Assembly: GCA_025355115.1 (NCBI GenBank)
Contig: JANXLO010000639.1
Span: 1 to 10,602 of the forward strand
Reading direction: 5' to 3'
Length of the DNA stretch: 10,602 nucleotides
Source of the DNA: Chthonomonadaceae bacterium
Lineage (GTDB): Bacteria; Armatimonadota; Chthonomonadetes; Chthonomonadales; Chthonomonadaceae
The notes below the pieces were generated by a model. It saw only the letters and a program-made list of their open reading frames with translations. It had not been told where the DNA came from and did not search any database. Positions 6,889 through 10,602 of this stretch are shown here, piece after piece. Each line of letters opens with the position of its first letter. Within the stretch, counting starts at the first letter, position 1. The position numbers were made by a program, and so were the translations under genes.

Positions 6889-7611
6889 ATGCATCGCCGC
6901 TCCACAATACTGGCCCGCGCCCTTCCGTCCACAGTCTTGTTTTTTCTTGCCTGCCTGCTTTTCCTATCGTACGCCCGCGCCGATGAGGTGAAGTCTGCCG
7001 TGCGAAAGGTGCCGTATCCAGCGGCGCCTGAGCCCTTGCGTCCGAAGAAGACTGTGCTGGAAACGGCTTTCTCCCGATGGTCGGTCAAGGTCTCTTGGGA
7101 CAAGTTACATGGCGGCGAGAACGGCTTTGAAGCGCGGCTGGTGACTTCGGAGGTGATCACAGGGCTGGCGAACCGACTCGCGAAGGATCAGCAACTGAAC
7201 GAGCCGCAGGCGCAGACCCTCTACGACGAGCGGCGGAAGAAGTATTACGGCGACAGCGACAAAGGGGCCTTCGGCGACAAAATCGCCTTCCTAGGGCACA
7301 TTGAACTCACCTCGGATGCCTACACAGCGGCGCAGGCGGGAGGAGTCTGGCAGTTCTCCCTCACAGTTGAAGAAGGAAAGCCCTTCGCACCGGCTAAAGT
7401 GGAGTTAGGCGAAGTAAAGCTGCTGAAGACCGGCGAGGGAGCTCGTGCCTCGACCTCCTGGTACCGCGTCTTCACAGTGACCTTCGATAATCTCGACCCC
7501 GTGAGCAAGCGTCGCATCCTGACAGTCGCCTCGCATACCCTCTCCCTCAATGTTAAGGGCCCATCCGGAGAAGGCCGCGCGACCTTCCAGTTCGACGCCT
7601 CCGCCCGCTGA
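6889..7611 (+). CDS. Exported protein of unknown function
   Basis: The start is taken at the ATG at 6889 because GGAGG lies 8 bases upstream and the resulting 240-aa product begins with a textbook signal peptide. It has a basic n-region MHRRSTILAR, a hydrophobic core LPSTVLFFLACLLFLSY and a cleavage site ARA|DE after residue 31. An upstream in-frame TTG at 6820 would start inside the terminator region and bury the signal peptide. The mature part is soluble and mixed alpha/beta in appearance, with a motif-like stretch DERRKKYYGD and a beta-rich C-terminal half (WYRVFTVTFDNLDP, SHTLSLNVKGPSG). There is no Cys pair or lipobox. I do not recognise a domain. It follows typA on the same strand but is separated from it by a terminator, and no clear separate promoter is seen. 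Confidence 0.75.
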   Translation: MHRRSTILARALPSTVLFFLACLLFLSYARADEVKSAVRKVPYPAAPEPLRPKKTVLETAFSRWSVKVSWDKLHGGENGFEARLVTSEVITGLANRLAKDQQLNEPQAQTLYDERRKKYYGDSDKGAFGDKIAFLGHIELTSDAYTAAQAGGVWQFSLTVEEGKPFAPAKVELGEVKLLKTGEGARASTSWYRVFTVTFDNLDPVSKRRILTVASHTLSLNVKGPSGEGRATFQFDASAR

Positions 7612-7646
7612 GAGACTTTCCAATGGGGCATGAGGTGCAATTGAAC

Positions 7647-8831
7647 CTACTCGGAGAAGTCTTCTTGCCATTTGTAGTCGGACGTTCCGATTTTCTCCTT
7701 CTTGATGACTTTGCCGTTGCGCTTGATGATTCGGTACAGGAGAGCTACAATGTGCCGGTCGTCCAGTTTTTTGGCGTCGACAGAGAGCCCGATTTTGCGT
7801 CCAGGCACTGCGGCGCCGTATAGGGTGGCGGATGCCTTGTTCCCGGCGGCACTGTAGGCGATGTAGAGCGGAGCGGACGTGTTGTTCTTGAATTTCAGGT
7901 CGATGTGGTTCCAGGCGAGTGTTGCGTCGCGGCCCACTGGCAGATAGGCGACCGGGTGGGAGTGCGCCGCGTACTCCGTGACGGGCAGGCCAGCGAGCAG
8001 GACTGCGTTGAACAGCACGCCTGTCACCTGAGAGACCCCGCCGCCGATGCCCTCCGCTAGCTTGCCGTTGGCGATGACGTTTGCCGTGAGGTAGCCGTGC
8101 TCGTGGGAGCGCTCGCCGAGCATCTCATTCAGCGAAAACGTCTCGCCGGGCGGCACGACTTTGCCGTTTAGCATGGAGGAGGCCACCCGGATATTGTGGG
8201 CTCGTTTGGGGTTCCCGTCATTGTAGGCTTTCTCGAAGTGGCTGAGTTTGCCAGTAATGCCTTTGAGGTCGGCGATCGTTCTTTTGGGCGGCTTTTTGCT
8301 GAACACGAGCGGCAGGGTTTGCGTGGTCGCCTTCGATTCCAGCAACGCCGCCAATCTGCTGGCAGTAGCCTCGACATCGAGCGTTCGCGCGCTCTGCCCC
8401 GCGACAATTTTTATCTTGGTGCCGCTCTGAATGACTCTCGGCTCACGAGCGGGCACTGAGAATTTGGCTTCCAGAGGCCGCAGGGCGGCTCTCATCTCGT
8501 GAGGATCGACCGTAAAGCGCAGCGGCACCTGCTTCTGCCCCTGCTTCGCCAGGGCAATCATCTTTTCGACGGCCAGCTTCACTCCTAACTCACGCCGTTT
8601 GTGGCCAATTCGCTTCACGCCGTCCGTAAGCACCAGTTTCTGCTCCAACTTGAGGGCCAGCCGATGCTCGAGCCTCTGCCGCGCCTGCTCGGCGGGCAGC
8701 CCGCTCACATCTACTCCGGCCACCCTGACATGCCCCAACTTGTCACGCCCCGGCTCTTGGGCCGACAGAGGCAACGCAAGCAGGAGCAGCAGCACGCCTT
8801 TAAATACTCCGAAGCAATGAAAACTTTTCAC
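7647..8831 (-). CDS. VanW/YoaR-family exported protein
   Basis: Starting at the GTG at 8831, the product is 394 aa. This start has AAAGGGAA 5 bases upstream and gives a clean signal peptide (MKSFHCFGVFKGVLLLLLALPLSA|Q); the ATG at 8852 has no Shine-Dalgarno and would add seven polar residues. Residues about 33-190 resemble the putative peptidoglycan-binding region that precedes VanW (RVAGVDVSGLPAEQARQRL). Residues about 212-330 are the VanW domain: SSMLNGKVVPPGETFSLNEMLGER, GIGGGVSQVTGVLFNAVLLAGLPV, HSHPVAYLPVGRDATLAW. VanW accompanies some vancomycin-resistance clusters but most homologues are general cell-envelope proteins of unknown activity, and no van genes are near. The usual GGG-x-CQV signature has Ser in place of Cys here. 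The gene converges with the exported protein at 6889-7611, leaving only 35 bases and no obvious terminator. Confidence 0.9.
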   Translation of the reverse strand: MKSFHCFGVFKGVLLLLLALPLSAQEPGRDKLGHVRVAGVDVSGLPAEQARQRLEHRLALKLEQKLVLTDGVKRIGHKRRELGVKLAVEKMIALAKQGQKQVPLRFTVDPHEMRAALRPLEAKFSVPAREPRVIQSGTKIKIVAGQSARTLDVEATASRLAALLESKATTQTLPLVFSKKPPKRTIADLKGITGKLSHFEKAYNDGNPKRAHNIRVASSMLNGKVVPPGETFSLNEMLGERSHEHGYLTANVIANGKLAEGIGGGVSQVTGVLFNAVLLAGLPVTEYAAHSHPVAYLPVGRDATLAWNHIDLKFKNNTSAPLYIAYSAAGNKASATLYGAAVPGRKIGLSVDAKKLDDRHIVALLYRIIKRNGKVIKKEKIGTSDYKWQEDFSE

Positions 8832-9035
8832 GATTTCCCTTTCACTCTCCATTGCTATGCGACTGCTGTCTCAATGCAGAGAAGCTGAACCACTTCGCGT
8901 CTGATCTATCTAATTTCAGCGATACCATCGCGTTCCGCATGAAGACGAGATAAAGCTAAATATGGTTCCAGCAGTGATGTCCGCCCCGTCCCTTCTCCCT
9001 GTGAGCCCACCACTCCCAAATCGCCTCTTGCAATC

Positions 9036-9086
9036 GTCGTCGAACCCCGATAGCCCCCTCCCACGAGGGAGTCCGACGACTCTTTT
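9036..9086 (+). promoter_or_regulatory. Leader-like compound hairpin upstream of the CRISPR-type repeat
   Basis: GTCGTCG (9036-9042) pairs with CGACGAC (9074-9080). Inside this CTCCC (9058-9062) pairs with GGGAG (9067-9071) around ACGA, and four T's follow (9083-9086). No plus-strand gene ends nearby, so a simple terminator role is not explained. Hairpins of the GTCGA/CCCC...GGGG type lie in the leaders of some type I/III CRISPR arrays, and this one is about 100 nt upstream of the repeat at 9183. The leader assignment is inference. The rest of 8832-9182 holds no credible gene. Confidence 0.4.
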
Positions 9087-9129
9087 CGTCCAAGACGGCT
9101 CAAAATGCAGGATTTCCCCTCATCAACGG

Positions 9130-9149
9130 TGCATCTATCACTAGATGCA
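9130..9149. repeat. Perfect 8-bp hairpin
   Basis: TGCATCTA (9130-9137) and TAGATGCA (9142-9149) form a perfect stem around the 4-nt loop TCAC. It lies 33 bases before the CRISPR-type repeat and could be part of its leader, for example a protein-binding site. It is not followed by a U run. Confidence 0.45.
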
Positions 9150-9182
9150 GGGCCAATCAGTCGTTTCGCCCCTAATGGAGGC

Positions 9183-9212
9183 CTTTTACTCGTACCAGTG
9201 TGGAATTGAAAC
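9183..9212 (+). CRISPR. Single 30-nt CRISPR-type repeat, probably the leader end of a broken array
   Basis: The 30-mer begins CTTTTACTCGTACC and ends GTGTGGAATTGAAAC. It closely follows the well-known 30-nt repeat group of type I-B/III systems, whose members read GTTTTAATCGTACC...GAGGAATTGAAAC in this orientation and whose last eight bases, ATTGAAAC, form the crRNA 5' handle. Only one copy is present: neither upstream nor downstream sequence repeats it at spacer distance, and no cas gene is in the window. In this orientation the leader should be on the left, where structured non-coding DNA lies, and the first spacer would start at 9213. The array is then lost at the composition break, which suggests assembly collapse or misjoining. 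Identification rests on recalled repeat consensus, not a search. Confidence 0.55.
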
Positions 9213-9298
9213 TAGTCACTCTTGCCGATAAACTTTACTTTGAACTTCATGAAACTACACTATAAATCACTAGAGTACTTACTGCTATTATACCTGCC
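9213..9298. other. Low-GC segment at the composition break
   Basis: These 86 bases lie between the CRISPR-type repeat and the point where the ABC-F coding homology stops. They are clearly more AT-rich than the sequence to the left and encode nothing recognisable. The first ~35-40 bases could be one spacer. The remainder supplies only the aberrant last 11 codons of the ABC-F fragment. Confidence 0.45.
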
Positions 9299-9487
9299 TT
9301 TTTTAAACTTCACTTCGCCGTCGAAATCTTTATCGTCCCCCGTTATAAGGCCCAATAAAGTCGTTTTTCCGGTTCCGTTGCGGCCGATTAAACCGAGCTT
9401 TTCGCCCTCTTCAACATTAAGCTCAAGACCCTCATAAAGGATCTTGTCGCCGAACGATTTTTCGTTGATAGTAACTTGTGTAATCAT
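9260..9487 (-). pseudogene. ABC-F family ATPase, N-terminal fragment
   Basis: The frame gives 75 aa from the ATG at 9487. It begins MITQVTINEKSFGDKILYEG, has the Walker A motif GRNGTGKTT (residues 36-44) and reaches the first-strand region GEVKFKKG at about residue 64. ABC-F proteins normally have two ATPase domains and about 500-600 residues, and act on the ribosome. Here homology stops near 9299 and the frame ends after an unrelated RYNSSKYSSDL. The lost part includes the Q-loop, signature and Walker B. Because the break coincides with the change in base composition next to a CRISPR-type repeat, an assembly join is more likely than a biological truncation. Wording and composition resemble Saccharibacteria; this is inference. 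Confidence 0.7.
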
Positions 9488-9556
9488 ATGTAAATTCTAA
9501 CTAGCTCAACCTATTCTACAGGGGTGGAGCCAATATACCTAAAATGGTTTATAAAT

Positions 9557-10602
9557 CTAAATGATTGGAGGTGGAGTTGAGGGCGGCAATGGCGTGTCCA
9601 AAGGCGGCAGCTGGTCACCATGGCCCATATCTAAATCTACTGGGGTACTGCCCATATCTGCGGGTGGTTGCATAGCATCAGGCAAAGTCGACACGCCGTG
9701 ATCTGGTGGCTGCGTATTAACCAACGGATTATCGTTAAGGTGAGGGCTATTGACTGCCCTTTCTATCTCTTCCAAAGTCTGATCATCATGGTCAACTTGT
9801 GGTGCTGGCGCATTATGATTGAGCATCGGCATACTACTGCCAGGAACGCCCATCATCATTCCCCCAGGAGTCGTGCTCGGCGTTGGCATGCCAGACGGTA
9901 ACTCTAAATCTGGGTCTACCGATGTGGCCGTGGCTTCTCCAAACTTATGCAAAGTTCCTTCATCATCGATATGAATGTTGTCTACATCTGGTTCTGGTGG
10001 CGGGGTTGGATCTGGTGGCATGTCGAGTGACATTGGCGAGGGTGCCGGTGGCATTGGTGGCAGCGGTAGTTGATCAGGAGCTAGTACATCTAAGTGTGCA
10101 ATTTGCAGTGAACCATCGACAGGTACAGGAGGCACTGTTGGAATCGGTTTTGTCATTGGTGGCATCATCGGCATAGCAGGCGTCTGCGCCAGAGGTGGCA
10201 TAGTCGATAAAGGCGCGCTGGCCTCTGGCATTGGTGTAGGCTCATCGAGTTTTGTAGCAATTAACTGCTGGTTTGCCCCAGCTTTCATCAGTATCGCTGC
10301 CATCGACATTGTCTGCGGCGTAGTTTTGTCGTTACTAAAGCGGTCTGTTTCGGCTACGATTCCGGTTAGGAACGCAGTCGCAATCTGTTCATCAAATAAT
10401 TCAGTATTTGGACTCTTCAGTTCATCACTGAGCCCAACCAACACCTCACTGAAGCTGCTGGCCTCTGGAACGTGCCAGTTAATTGCGCCCATGTCCTCGC
10501 CTGGAACTCTGGTAATACTAACCACGGTTGCGTCATGCAAAATTCGGCCGTGAGCGGTAATGGCTTGGTCTAGTTCTTCTTTCCTGCCAACCCCGAGGGC
10601 GA
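9557..10602 (-). CDS. DHH-family phosphoesterase with long Pro/Met-rich tail (5' end outside window)
   Basis: The frame is open to the right edge, so the start is outside; 347 residues are visible, reading on from ALGVGRKEELDQAITAHGRI. The first ~120 visible residues match the end of a DHH phosphoesterase domain, as in NrnA/RecJ-like nucleases: ELFDEQIATAFLTGIVAETDRF with the FSNDKTTPQTMSMAAILMKAGAN helix pair. The N-terminal catalytic DHH motif is not in view. From about visible residue 125 to the end the chain is low complexity, rich in Pro, Met, Asp and Thr (PPLAQTPAMPMMPPM, PPMPPAPSPMSLDMPPDPTPPP), and presumably disordered. DHH proteins with such tails are, to my recollection, typical of Saccharibacteria. 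The activity would be cleavage of nano-RNA, pAp or a cyclic dinucleotide; the substrate cannot be told. It precedes the ABC-F gene on the same strand, 69 bases apart. Confidence 0.75.
   Translation of the reverse strand, partial: ALGVGRKEELDQAITAHGRILHDATVVSITRVPGEDMGAINWHVPEASSFSEVLVGLSDELKSPNTELFDEQIATAFLTGIVAETDRFSNDKTTPQTMSMAAILMKAGANQQLIATKLDEPTPMPEASAPLSTMPPLAQTPAMPMMPPMTKPIPTVPPVPVDGSLQIAHLDVLAPDQLPLPPMPPAPSPMSLDMPPDPTPPPEPDVDNIHIDDEGTLHKFGEATATSVDPDLELPSGMPTPSTTPGGMMMGVPGSSMPMLNHNAPAPQVDHDDQTLEEIERAVNSPHLNDNPLVNTQPPDHGVSTLPDAMQPPADMGSTPVDLDMGHGDQLPPLDTPLPPSTPPPII

Noticed and set aside
4838..6907. 689-aa minus-strand open frame opposite typA
   Set aside because: It is a mirror of the strongly conserved typA frame in GC-rich DNA, has no Shine-Dalgarno or recognisable domain, and crosses typA's leader and terminator.
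7647..8831. Vancomycin-resistance determinant
   Set aside because: VanW homology alone does not confer resistance, and no vanH/A/X or regulator genes are adjacent.
9030..9060. GGGGTTCGA on the minus strand resembling a tRNA T-loop
   Set aside because: No acceptor, D or anticodon stems can be drawn around it; it belongs to the compound hairpin instead.
8906..9103. 65-aa minus-strand frame in the VanW-CRISPR gap
   Set aside because: No Shine-Dalgarno, no family resemblance, and it runs through the compound hairpin at 9036-9080.
9248..9300. A second CRISPR repeat after 9212
   Set aside because: Only a short ATGAAAC match occurs at 9249; the rest of the 30-mer is absent at any plausible spacer distance.

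Overview
The window looks like two pieces of DNA from different organisms. Positions 1 to about 9212 are GC-rich and read as an ordinary free-living bacterial chromosome. They carry a xylulokinase start, a stand-alone tandem NIL-domain protein, a large secreted SBBP/FG-GAP repeat protein, TypA/BipA, an unknown exported protein and a VanW-family protein. This mix would fit Armatimonadota, Acidobacteriota or a similar phylum, but that is inference from gene content only. From about 9213-9299 to the right end the base composition is visibly lower in GC. The two genes there, an ABC-F ATPase and a DHH phosphoesterase with a long Pro/Met-rich tail, resemble Candidatus Saccharibacteria (Patescibacteria) proteins. 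The ABC-F gene is cut off at the boundary.

Layout: 1-246 (-) start of xylB, with a full-consensus promoter at 359-387. 424-470 bidirectional terminator. 543-734 (-) orphan 63-aa gene with its own promoter and Shine-Dalgarno. 864-1412 (-) tandem NIL protein. 1648-4617 (+) 989-aa exported repeat protein. 4618-4924 non-coding region with a nested inverted repeat, an extended -10 promoter and an early terminator. 4925-6760 (+) typA. 6761-6888 structured intergenic RNA ending in a terminator. 6889-7611 (+) unknown exported protein. 7647-8831 (-) VanW protein, convergent with the previous gene. 8832-9182 non-coding, with leader-like hairpins. 9183-9212 one CRISPR-type repeat. 9213-9298 low-GC sequence of unclear origin. 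9260-9487 (-) truncated ABC-F ATPase. 9557-10602 (-) DHH phosphoesterase, open at the window edge.

The genes do not form an obvious single pathway; most are monocistronic with their own signals. The most informative non-coding structures are two leader/attenuator-like regions around typA, a shared AAACGTTT palindrome upstream of the NIL gene and the small gene, and the lone CRISPR repeat at the composition break. That repeat probably marks a broken array and an assembly join. I see no convincing complete new defence or biosynthetic system.
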